NCBI GenBank assembly: GCA_002457295.1
Contig: NTKF01000010.1
Span: forward strand, 1 to 35,738
DNA length: 35,738 nt
Origin: Flavobacteriales bacterium MED-G22
Lineage (GTDB): Bacteria; Bacteroidota; Bacteroidia; Flavobacteriales; Flavobacteriaceae
Direction of reading: 5' to 3'
The notes below the pieces were generated by a model. That model saw only the letters and a list, made by a program, of their open reading frames with translations. It did no database searches and was not told the origin of the DNA. Both the position numbers and the translations under genes were made by a program. Shown here one piece after another: positions 9,901 through 17,641 of the stretch. Position 1 is the stretch's first letter. Every line of letters begins with the position of its first letter.

Positions 9901-10190
9901 TTTTAGCACAGCGTTTAAAACAAGAAAAAGGAACTACTTTAGAAGAACAATTGATCAATGGTTTTCGACTGGTTACCTCTAGATTTCCAAAACAACAAGA
10001 GCTGGACATATTATTAAACCAATACAAAAGACAACTTAGTCACTTTAAAAAACACCCTCAAGAAGCTAAAAAAATTATACAGGTTGGTGATAAAAAGGCT
10101 GATTCAAATCTTAACTTCACCGAATTAGGTGCTTTAACAATTGTGGCCAACACACTTCTAAATCACACAGAAAGCTATTACAAACGATAA
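6963..10190 (+). CDS. DUF1549/LamG/DUF1553 (PSD1) protein with planctomycete-type cytochrome c domain
   Basis: 1075 residues, lipoprotein-like start (FFNSC, Cys22). Domain order: a heme-binding segment with CYQCH at 55-59 (planctomycete cytochrome C type), a DUF1549 domain from about 155 to 370 that contains the family's second CxxCH (CAKCH, 343-347, followed by [13 protein letters not shown]), a coiled linker near 390-430, a LamG/concanavalin-like domain about 470-660, and a C-terminal DUF1553 (PSD1) domain about 770-1030 with [17 protein letters not shown] and [28 protein letters not shown]. The family is best known from Planctomycetes and Verrucomicrobia and its biochemical role is unknown; LamG suggests binding of a polysaccharide or surface. 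It heads a four-gene operon, 5 bases before the DUF1501 gene, its usual partner. Confidence 0.93.
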   Translation: [1075 protein letters not shown]

Positions 10191-10195
10191 GGGAT

Positions 10196-11647
10196 ATGAA
10201 CTGCAACCATTCAGAAGATAACGAGAACTACACCAGAAGAGATTTTTTAACCAAAACTACTCTCGGTTTAGGGGCTTTGTCATTGGGAAGCCTTATAAGC
10301 CCTCAAAATGCTTTTGGACAATCTAGTTTTCTCAATGAAAATAAGTTGCGACTACCTCATTTTGTTCCAAAAGTCAAAAGGGTCATTTATTTATTTCAAA
10401 GTGGTGCACCCTCGCAATTAGATTTATTCGACTATAAACCAGAGCTCATCAAACGCAACGGCCAAGAGTTACCTAAAAGCATTTTAGGAGATCAACGGCT
10501 CACAGGAATGACGGCCGGACAAACCTCGTTTCCCCTTGCAGGTACGCAGTTTTCATTTAATCAATATGGACAAAGTGGTACATGGATGAGCAATTTGATG
10601 CCCCACACCTCTAAAATAGTTGATGAATTATGCTTTATAAAGTCAATGCATACCGAGGCTATTAACCATGATCCTGCTGTTACCTTTATACAAACGGGCT
10701 CACAACTGCCAGGAAGGCCCTCCATTGGTTCGTGGTTGAGTTATGGTTTAGGTTCAGACAATAAAAATTTGCCAGAATTTGTGGTTTTGATTACAAAAGG
10801 AAAAACGGGTCAACCCCTTTATTCACGTTCTTGGGGAAATGGATTCTTGCCCTCCCAGCATCAAGGGGTTCAATTCAGGGCAGGAAAAGACCCAGTGCTT
10901 TATCTTGACAATCCTCCTGGTGTTACTCAGGATCTTAGAAGAGAACAATTAAACGATTTAAATAAACTACATGAAATCAATCATGATGATGTAGGAGATC
11001 CCGAAATTTTATCTCGAATGTCACAATATGAAATGGCCTTTAGAATGCAAACTTCAGTTCCTGAGGTGATGGATGTGTCTAAAGAACCCGATTATATTTT
11101 TGATCTTTATGGGGAAGACAGTAGAGTTCCCGGCACCTTTGCAGCCAATTGTTTATTGGCCAGAAAATTAGCTGAAAAGGATGTAAAATTCATTCAACTA
11201 TATCATCAAGGATGGGACCAACACGGAAACTTACCAGCAGGGTTGAAGAAGCAATGCAAAGAGACTGACCAGGCTTCCGCAGGGCTTATCCAAGATTTAA
11301 AGCAACGTGGGCTTTTGGAAGATACACTTGTGATTTGGGGAGGTGAATTTGGCAGAACAAATTATTCACAAGGGATGCTCACAGAAACTAATTATGGTAG
11401 AGATCATCATCCCCGTTGTTTCACCATTTTCATGGCTGGAGGTGGCATCAAAAAAGGGATCACGCTTGGTGCCACCGATGAATTTGGCTATAATATTTCG
11501 GAAAGGCCAGTGCACGTGCATGATTTTCAAGCCACTCTATTACATCTTTTAGGCCTTGATCATGAAAGACTTACCTTCAAATACCAAGGTCGTCGATTCA
11601 GACTAACGGATGTGCATGGAAACCTAGTAAATGAAATTTTAAGCTAA
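10196..11647 (+). CDS. DUF1501 family Tat-exported protein
   Basis: 483 residues. A twin-arginine signal is clear (NYTRRDFLTKTTLGLGALSLGSL, RR at 14-15). The body shows DUF1501 landmarks: VKRVIYLFQSGAPSQLDLFDYKPEL, SMHTEAINHDPAVTFIQTGSQLPGRPSIGSWLSYGLGS, and near the C-terminus LYHQGWDQHGNL and LVIWGGEFGRTNYSQG with GRDHHP. The fold belongs to the alkaline-phosphatase/sulfatase superfamily, with Asp and His residues in positions that could bind metal, but it has no C-x-P-x-R formylglycine motif and no proven activity. The signal suggests folding and cofactor loading before export. It is coupled to the DUF1553 gene upstream and the propeller gene downstream. Confidence 0.92.
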   Translation: MNCNHSEDNENYTRRDFLTKTTLGLGALSLGSLISPQNAFGQSSFLNENKLRLPHFVPKVKRVIYLFQSGAPSQLDLFDYKPELIKRNGQELPKSILGDQRLTGMTAGQTSFPLAGTQFSFNQYGQSGTWMSNLMPHTSKIVDELCFIKSMHTEAINHDPAVTFIQTGSQLPGRPSIGSWLSYGLGSDNKNLPEFVVLITKGKTGQPLYSRSWGNGFLPSQHQGVQFRAGKDPVLYLDNPPGVTQDLRREQLNDLNKLHEINHDDVGDPEILSRMSQYEMAFRMQTSVPEVMDVSKEPDYIFDLYGEDSRVPGTFAANCLLARKLAEKDVKFIQLYHQGWDQHGNLPAGLKKQCKETDQASAGLIQDLKQRGLLEDTLVIWGGEFGRTNYSQGMLTETNYGRDHHPRCFTIFMAGGGIKKGITLGATDEFGYNISERPVHVHDFQATLLHLLGLDHERLTFKYQGRRFRLTDVHGNLVNEILS

Positions 11648-11653
11648 ACTCAG

Positions 11654-12700
11654 ATGGAAAAATCCAGAAGAAAATTTGTAAAACAAGCAGGTTTGTTTTC
11701 GAGTATCGCATTTATTCCAAACAGTATGAATAGAAATTTATTGAATGTAAATGAAGGAAATGCGATAGTTGGACATGGTGATTTTAAATATCGGGTGGAT
11801 AAAAAATGGGGGATACAAGACTCAGCACAGTTTCCCGTCAATGATTGCCATGAAATGGTTTTTGATAAAAAAAACCGCCTTTTTATGACTACCACACATC
11901 CAAAAAACAATGTTTTAGTTTATGATCGGTCTGGAAAAATTCTCGACGCATGGGGTACTGAATTTCCAGGAGCACACGGTTTAACACTTGTTGAAGAGGG
12001 AGAAACGGAGTATCTGTTTATTACTGATCCTGATAGCCACAAGGTTTGTAAAACGACACTTAAAGGGCAAATTCTCTTTACGCTCGAAGCGCCAAAAGAA
12101 ATTGAAGAATACACTTCGCCTGACTCGTTTAAACCAACAGAAACAACCATTGCCCCTAATGGAGACATTTATGTGGCCGACGGGTATGGACTCGATTTTA
12201 TTATTCAATATGACGCTAAGGGAAACTACATTAGACATTTTGGTGGCAATGGCAAAGGAGAGGATCAATTTGAATGTTGCCATGGCGTTTTGATTGACAC
12301 CCGTCGTCCAAACAAAGATGAATTGCTGATTACATCACGTTCAGCAAATGAATTTAAACGATTTACGCTTGACGGAAAGCACCTCGAAACCATATCTCTG
12401 CCGGGTTGTTGGATATGTAGACCAGTTATAAAAGGAGAACATTTATATTTCGCAGTAATCGTAACTAAAGATTGGAATTCTTTTGATGGTATGCTTGCTG
12501 TCTTGGATGAAAAAAACAGGATTGTTTCCCTTCCTGGTGGCAGCATGCCCACGTATCAAGACGGAAAATTGTTGCCCCCTCAATATGATCAAAAGACTTT
12601 TTTTAACCCTCATGATGTTTGTGTAGATAGTGATTTAAATTTATACATCCCACAGTGGAATTCAAATAAAACCTATCCTATTAAATTATCAAGAGTTTAG
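11654..12700 (+). CDS. Exported six-bladed beta-propeller (NHL-like) protein
   Basis: 348 residues. The N-terminus MEKSRRKFVKQAGLFSSIAF is a twin-arginine-like export signal. The rest reads as repeated NHL-type blades: DCHEMVFDKKNRLFMTTT, GAHGLTLVEEGETEYLFITDPDSHKV, TTIAPNGDIYVADGYGLDFIIQYD, and FNPHDVCVDSDLNLYIPQW. Similar propellers occur in peptidyl-alpha-hydroxyglycine lyase-like proteins and as binding modules; the conserved His residues at blade starts (CHEM, GAHG, CCHG, NPHD) hint at a metal in the central channel. Located third in the operon, 6 bases after DUF1501 and 3 before the membrane cytochrome gene, so probably part of the same periplasmic complex. Catalytic or scaffold role not determinable here. 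Confidence 0.82.
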   Translation: MEKSRRKFVKQAGLFSSIAFIPNSMNRNLLNVNEGNAIVGHGDFKYRVDKKWGIQDSAQFPVNDCHEMVFDKKNRLFMTTTHPKNNVLVYDRSGKILDAWGTEFPGAHGLTLVEEGETEYLFITDPDSHKVCKTTLKGQILFTLEAPKEIEEYTSPDSFKPTETTIAPNGDIYVADGYGLDFIIQYDAKGNYIRHFGGNGKGEDQFECCHGVLIDTRRPNKDELLITSRSANEFKRFTLDGKHLETISLPGCWICRPVIKGEHLYFAVIVTKDWNSFDGMLAVLDEKNRIVSLPGGSMPTYQDGKLLPPQYDQKTFFNPHDVCVDSDLNLYIPQWNSNKTYPIKLSRV

Positions 12701-12703
12701 TTT

Positions 12704-14065
12704 TTGGATATTTATTTACTTCTCGGCAGACTGCATCCATTGATGGTTCATCTACCCATTGGGTTTATCTTTCTCATTGTCATTTTTGAATTTTACGCTG
12801 GGTTCTTAAAACAGGAAATGAACAAGAAACTAGTCACAATGGGTTGGTTTTTTTGTTTTCTTTCTTCCTTATTTACTTCCATAACAGGTTATTTAGTGTC
12901 CTCGCGGGGTCACTATATTGAAGAAAACTTAGCTTTTCATAAAATTTTAGGGTTTGTGTTGGTTGGGATCACCTTCTTTTCATGGGTCATTAGAATATCT
13001 TTTCCATTCCGATTTGACTTGAACTTTAGAAAGAAATCCATATTAAATTCAGGGTTGATTGTTTTGCTGCTTGTCACGGGGCATTTAGGAGGCAATTTGA
13101 CGCATGGCAAAGAATATCTGACGGAATTTTTGCCAGAAAAAAAGAAAACGGTTCCAGGATTATCAGTTCATGCGCCTTTAAAAAAGAGTCTTGACTCTGT
13201 ACGTATTTATCAAGACTTGGTTCATCCAATTTTTGAAGCCAAATGTGTTTCCTGCCACAATACCGATCTCAATAGGGGAGGTCTCAACATGACTTCATTG
13301 GTTGCTCTTAAAAAGGGGGGTAGCTCGGGGAATTTACTTAACCAAAAAAAACCAAGAAAAAGTCTTCTTTTTAAGAGGATTACCCTGCCTACCCACGAAA
13401 TAAAATTTATGCCACCCGATGGTGAGCCCATTTCTTTTGACGAAAAAAACTTGATTTTGTGGTGGATAGAAAATTTAGAACAGTCAGAAGAAGGAATCCA
13501 ACCTGAAGTGGTGCCAACGGAAATAAAATTTATTTTAAACCAATTATACGGGCTTGATTTAAAGGAAAAAAACTGGAATGAAAGAATTGACGTTCCTAAG
13601 TTAGAGGTTACTGTTTTAGAAAAATTTGATCCAACCATTTTTGAAATTAAATACCTTTCAAGTCTTCAAAAATTTATTACAGTTACTTTTTTAAAAAAGA
13701 ATATTACAGAAGAAGATTTTAAAAGCCTTTTAGCTATAAAAGATCATATAGTCAATTTGAAACTACCTCAATGTGAATTAAATAACGCTACCGCTTCCCA
13801 GCTCAAAAATTTTAAAAATTTAGTGCACTTAGACCTAAAAGACAATCCGGTTGAAGACCAAGCCATCAGCACTTTGCTGGTTTTGGAAAATTTAGAAGTG
13901 TTGAATTTAGTAGGAACAAAAATAACAGATGAGAGCTTTTTGGCTTTTCAAAATTTTAAAAACTTAAAGCGTGTTTATGTTTGGCAAACTTCAATTCAAA
14001 AAACATTTATTGAAGAGTTCAATAAAAAGCAAGATAAAGTAGAACTTATAGGGGCAACATTCTGA
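12704..14065 (+). CDS. DUF2231-like membrane protein with c-type heme site and leucine-rich repeats
   Basis: 453 residues from a TTG start. TTG is chosen because the conserved RLHPLMVHLPIGFIF begins at residue 9 and the first in-frame ATG would cut it; it also sits 3 bases after the previous stop. Four membrane helices occupy about residues 15-125 (DUF2231-like), ending in TGHLGGNLTHGKEYLTE, a segment common in planctomycete-type cytochrome proteins. A heme motif CVSCH at 181-185 follows (IFEAKCVSCHNTDLNRGGLNM), with a Met-Pro-Pro at about 235 as a possible axial ligand. The C-terminal third has leucine-rich repeats (LVHLDLKDNPVEDQAI, LEVLNLVGTKITDESF). It probably anchors the operon's proteins to the inner membrane and passes electrons; this is inference. 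Confidence 0.88.
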   Translation: MDIYLLLGRLHPLMVHLPIGFIFLIVIFEFYAGFLKQEMNKKLVTMGWFFCFLSSLFTSITGYLVSSRGHYIEENLAFHKILGFVLVGITFFSWVIRISFPFRFDLNFRKKSILNSGLIVLLLVTGHLGGNLTHGKEYLTEFLPEKKKTVPGLSVHAPLKKSLDSVRIYQDLVHPIFEAKCVSCHNTDLNRGGLNMTSLVALKKGGSSGNLLNQKKPRKSLLFKRITLPTHEIKFMPPDGEPISFDEKNLILWWIENLEQSEEGIQPEVVPTEIKFILNQLYGLDLKEKNWNERIDVPKLEVTVLEKFDPTIFEIKYLSSLQKFITVTFLKKNITEEDFKSLLAIKDHIVNLKLPQCELNNATASQLKNFKNLVHLDLKDNPVEDQAISTLLVLENLEVLNLVGTKITDESFLAFQNFKNLKRVYVWQTSIQKTFIEEFNKKQDKVELIGATF

Positions 14066-14118
14066 AGTTTAGTTAAAGGGTATAGTGAAGTGAACCCAAC
14101 ATTCTTCAAAAGATAAAA

Positions 14119-14140
14119 AAACCCTTCTTCTGAAGGGTTT
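14119..14140. terminator. Bidirectional rho-independent terminator
   Basis: Perfect 9-bp stem AAACCCTTC / GAAGGGTTT with a four-base loop, with a T-run on each strand (TTTTTATTT on +, TTTTTTTATCTTTT on -). It closes the DUF1553 operon and the convergent SnoaL-like gene. Confidence 0.92.
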
Positions 14141-14160
14141 TTATTTGCAATAGAGTAGAG

Positions 14161-14634
14161 TTAAGACTTTTTTATCTCTTTACGATATACGAGAATGCGT
14201 CTGACTTTTTTCTCCTCTATATAAACATCTACAACATCTAAAACGTTTAAGTTTAGTGGTTTATCTTGTAAGGCATGACCAGCAATAACCCATTCGCCTT
14301 CTTGACCTGTTACTTTCATTGTATAGGCAAAGTAAGGTTTCCAAGTTGGGTTTGAGGTATCAAACCAATTTGTTAAGGCTCCTAGAAATTGATCTTTCCC
14401 TCGAATTTCGCCACCGTCAGGCATTTCAACGAGAATAGAATCGTGTGCCATTTTTGAAATTTTAGCCATATTTCTGTCATTGTGTGCCTCAATAAACTTT
14501 TCATACAGTTTCAAGTTTTTTGGATTCGCATCAGTGGCAGGAATTTTACCATTTGCCCCTTGCAACCAACCTGGAGCTTGTGCAAGAGAAACAATTGTAG
14601 ATAATAGAAATGTAAATAAAAATAATTTTTTCAT
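14161..14634 (-). CDS. Secreted SnoaL-like (NTF2 fold) protein
   Basis: 157 residues. A Sec signal peptide (MKKLFLFTFLLSTIVSLAQA) precedes a single NTF2/SnoaL-like domain: KLYEKFIEAHNDRNMAKISKMAHDSILVEMPDGGEIRGKDQFLGALTNWF, then the beta-sheet half with WVIAGHAL and a Lys/Arg-rich end. Such domains are small cone-shaped pockets, either enzymatic or binding; no catalytic residue can be assigned. It is a single-gene unit with its own promoter (-7 at 14665-14672) and terminator at 14119-14140. The promoter and leader match those of three other genes in the window (starts at 19377, 20093, 24268). Confidence 0.85.
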   Translation of the reverse strand: MKKLFLFTFLLSTIVSLAQAPGWLQGANGKIPATDANPKNLKLYEKFIEAHNDRNMAKISKMAHDSILVEMPDGGEIRGKDQFLGALTNWFDTSNPTWKPYFAYTMKVTGQEGEWVIAGHALQDKPLNLNVLDVVDVYIEEKKVRRILVYRKEIKKS

Positions 14635-14664
14635 TTTGAATTGATTTATGATGTTATAACTAAA

Positions 14665-14695
14665 CTAAGATAATGTCTTTCCGATATATATCAAA
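14665..14695 (-). promoter_or_regulatory. Bacteroidota-type promoter of the 14161-14634 gene
   Basis: On the minus strand: TTTG (14692-14695), 19 bases, TATCTTAG (14665-14672), then 30 bases to the ATG including CATAAATCAAT. It fits the -33/-7 pattern of the group's primary sigma factor and recurs at three other genes. Confidence 0.72.
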
Positions 14696-14762
14696 TCAAA
14701 AATAGAATCAATCCTCTTGCTTTTTAAATTATACAAAAACAGTTGGGGATGTGAAATAGCTC

Positions 14763-16166
14763 TTATTTTCTTTGCCAAGGTGTTTTGCCTCCTTCTTGAA
14801 TATGCCTCCTTAGCTTCTTATTCAACTCTTCAGCTTTTTCAGGATATACCGCTATCAAATTATTTTTTTCATAGGGGTCATTTTTAAGATTGTATAACTC
14901 AAGTGGTTGATAGGGTGAACTCTGCAATAGTTTCCAGTCACCAGCTCTAAGGGCATGATATGCTTTTCCACCATATCGCAGACCTCCTTCTCTTCTCACA
15001 AAGTAGAGTTCTCTTTCTTCTGAGGGTTGTTCCCTACCAAGCAGTGTGGAATGAAAACTTCTACCATCAAACGAATCTTTGTTTTCAAGCCCGGCAATTG
15101 ATAATAAGGTAGGATATATGTCTACAGTGGCATTCACTTGGTTGGTTGTGCTGCCCTTTTCTATTTTGTTAGGCCATACCATAACTGTAGGTACACGAAG
15201 CCCCCCTTCATACATACTTTGCTTTCCGTCTCTAAGGAGTCCGTTGTTGGCCAAACTGGGTAAATGACCACCATTGTCACTGGTAAAAATGATTACTGTG
15301 TTTTCATATTGCCCACTCTCTTTTAGGCTTTTTATAACCTTACCAATACCTTCATCAAGATGTTCTATAAAGGCGATTAATTTTGCTCTTTTCTTTGGGA
15401 TGTTTGGCTCTCTTTTCAATACCCTTTGATAATAGGCTTCTGGTGGTTGCACAGGAAAATGAGGAGCATTGTAGGCTAAATAAAGAAAAAAGGGTTCTTC
15501 TATATTTTTTCTGGACTGAATGTAGTCTGCTGCCCATTTAGAAAAAAGATCTGTAGCATGCCCCACAGGGTCTATTTCTTTTTCGTTTAGGCGCATAAAA
15601 TTTTGACCCACTCTTCTTTTGATCACATAATCTTCCATCATATCCTCTAACCAACCGTGAAACAAATCAAACCCTTTTTGATTAGGTAAATTGGGACTTG
15701 ATAAACCCAAATTCCATTTTCCTATGTGGGCAGTATGATACCCTGCTTCTTTGAGCCTCTTGGGTAGTAGAATAACAGTTGGATCTAAAAAGCCCCAGTT
15801 GTTTTTTGGATTAGTACGAATTAAACCAGGAACACCCACTCTGTCTGGGTTTTTGCCTGTCATTATTGAAGCTCTTGTTGGAGCACAAACAGGCGAGTTA
15901 GTATAAAAATAAGTAAACCGCATTCCCTCTTCTCTCAAGGCGTCTATGGCGGGTGTATTCAAATCTTTTGTACCTGCAAATGACACGTCTTCATAACCTT
16001 GATCATCGGTCAATATGAGGAGTATGTTAGGTTTTTTTTCTTTTAACATAGATGCTGGTGCTACCGAAGGGTTACACGCTGCACAAGCCGGAATTTGGTC
16101 AACTGCAGAGGTGTTTACAAAGAAAAGAAGACTTCCAAAAAAGAAATTATTCCAAAAGTTTTTCAT
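14763..16166 (-). CDS. Sulfatase, formylglycine-dependent (S1/arylsulfatase type)
   Basis: About 467 residues from the ATG at 16166, chosen because it starts directly with a signal peptide (MKNFWNNFFFGSLLFFVNTSA); an ATG five codons upstream is also possible. Motifs: metal-binding NILLILTDDQGYEDV, the formylglycine signature PVCAPTRASIMTG (modified Cys at 94), GKWNLGLSS, and VIIFTSDNGGH. The fold and length fit periplasmic S1 sulfatases that remove sulfate from algal polysaccharides or other sulfate esters. It needs a formylglycine-generating enzyme encoded elsewhere. There is no SusC/SusD pair or glycoside hydrolase nearby, so it is not in a classical polysaccharide locus; it lies close to the DUF1553/DUF1501 operon, as such sulfatases often do in Planctomycetes. 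The TPR gene ends 74 bases upstream and may share a transcript. Confidence 0.93.
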   Translation of the reverse strand: MKNFWNNFFFGSLLFFVNTSAVDQIPACAACNPSVAPASMLKEKKPNILLILTDDQGYEDVSFAGTKDLNTPAIDALREEGMRFTYFYTNSPVCAPTRASIMTGKNPDRVGVPGLIRTNPKNNWGFLDPTVILLPKRLKEAGYHTAHIGKWNLGLSSPNLPNQKGFDLFHGWLEDMMEDYVIKRRVGQNFMRLNEKEIDPVGHATDLFSKWAADYIQSRKNIEEPFFLYLAYNAPHFPVQPPEAYYQRVLKREPNIPKKRAKLIAFIEHLDEGIGKVIKSLKESGQYENTVIIFTSDNGGHLPSLANNGLLRDGKQSMYEGGLRVPTVMVWPNKIEKGSTTNQVNATVDIYPTLLSIAGLENKDSFDGRSFHSTLLGREQPSEERELYFVRREGGLRYGGKAYHALRAGDWKLLQSSPYQPLELYNLKNDPYEKNNLIAVYPEKAEELNKKLRRHIQEGGKTPWQRK

Positions 16167-16255
16167 TAAAACAAGATACACCGAATCGATTAGATATCAA
16201 ATTTCGTATTTGAAATGATACTCTATTGATGAGTTTAAGCTGCTCACTCTTTTTT

Positions 16256-17455
16256 TTAGTTGAACCATGAAGCCATCAGACTTGTAGTTTGGGTAATAAA
16301 TTCATTTTTAAAAACGTTCTCCATGCTGGGAGGTGGAGGAATCTTTTTAACTAAACTGCATCCAGAATCATTAGCTCGCCGATCTCCAGCACCCACTAAA
16401 ACGCATTCTTCATAATTTTCCTCAAACGCTAAGGAATAATTTGAAATAATCGTATTATCGGCTGTCGAAATCCACTCTACTATAGCATCAAAATGGGCAT
16501 AATTTTTACTTGTGAATAAATCACCCTGCACCCTATAGACTACTTCTGTACCATCTTTTTTGGTTCTTTTTTTTTGATTAGAATAGTGTTCTCTATTTGA
16601 TATATAAGTGCCATAATTCCAATCGTTGAAGGTGATTTTTATTATAACATCGGCTTGAATTCCATTATAATTATCTGAATAAAAGTAAGTAGAATATTCT
16701 TGAATATTTTTGACTGGTATGGCAAAAAGATTATTTCCCAACGAAGCTCTGATTTGATTCATTACCGTATTGATCACTCTAAATCGGGTATCTGTTCTTC
16801 CAGAAGAATTAGCCGGATCTAAAAGAACCACTCTATAGCTTCCCTTTTCAACGCATGTTTTCATCAGCATTTCACTATTTTCATAGTTTGGCACATAAGA
16901 ATTAATACTATTAAAAACATGATATGCCTTTTGGAAATCCGATTTTTGGTTTGCTTTTTCAAAAAGTTCAGTTCCCTGTTCATACAGTTCTTGTGCAGCC
17001 AATAGGTTGTATTCATTCACTCGCTGTGTAGCCATAGCGAGTTGAGGATTATATTCTTTCGTATGGTCCTGAACTAGAGTCTTGTTTTTGAGTTTAACTT
17101 GTTCAGGAAAAAAAAGAAGCTCATTCTGAACATCAACCAACTTTTGGTAGTATTCTTTAATTCGTTTTGCCTCTCCTACACTAGTAATACCTTGATAAGT
17201 ATTTGCTGATTTTTCTAAGAGTTGAATTTTCAATTCATACCATCTATTTACTTTGATGATAGATTTTTCAAACAATTCAACAGACTTTTTGAATTTAGGA
17301 TTTTCTTGCAAGGCTCTGGTAGCATTGATGGTGGCTGTGGCGTAGTCTTGCTCTTTATAGGCTTTGTTGCCCTGACGGGTTAATTTTCTATACCCTTGTG
17401 AAAAGGCCAAGAAAGGAAGCAGTAATAAAATACATAGGATTTGAAGGTGTTTCAT
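16256..17455 (-). CDS. Exported TPR-containing protein of unknown function
   Basis: 399 residues with a signal peptide (MKHLQILCILLLLPFLAFSQ). Residues about 20-60 form TPR-like helices (GYRKLTRQGNKAYKEQDYATATINATRALQENPKFKKS), followed by a helical middle to about 205. The C-terminal half is a distinct, probably alpha/beta, domain beginning YRVVLLDPANSSGRTDTRFRVINTVMNQIRASL, with many Tyr and Asn residues and a pair of Cys near the end (EECVLVGAG...SGCSLV). I do not recognise that domain. It sits upstream of the sulfatase on the same strand. It is likely a periplasmic or outer-membrane assembly or binding protein, a guess from TPRs and signal only. Confidence 0.75.
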   Translation of the reverse strand: MKHLQILCILLLLPFLAFSQGYRKLTRQGNKAYKEQDYATATINATRALQENPKFKKSVELFEKSIIKVNRWYELKIQLLEKSANTYQGITSVGEAKRIKEYYQKLVDVQNELLFFPEQVKLKNKTLVQDHTKEYNPQLAMATQRVNEYNLLAAQELYEQGTELFEKANQKSDFQKAYHVFNSINSYVPNYENSEMLMKTCVEKGSYRVVLLDPANSSGRTDTRFRVINTVMNQIRASLGNNLFAIPVKNIQEYSTYFYSDNYNGIQADVIIKITFNDWNYGTYISNREHYSNQKKRTKKDGTEVVYRVQGDLFTSKNYAHFDAIVEWISTADNTIISNYSLAFEENYEECVLVGAGDRRANDSGCSLVKKIPPPPSMENVFKNEFITQTTSLMASWFN

Positions 17456-17641
17456 ATCGGTAGGATTTGGTAATATGTAAACAAAGGAAAGCTATTTTTT
17501 TAAATAATAAAAGGCTATATTTTTTCAAAAAGGAGGCACTATATAAGTATATATACAATTCAACTTAGGTCAACTAAATATATTAAATTCAATTTTAGCT
17601 TTAATGGTAAAAACAGATTAACTTGTTGAGCTAATTGAACA

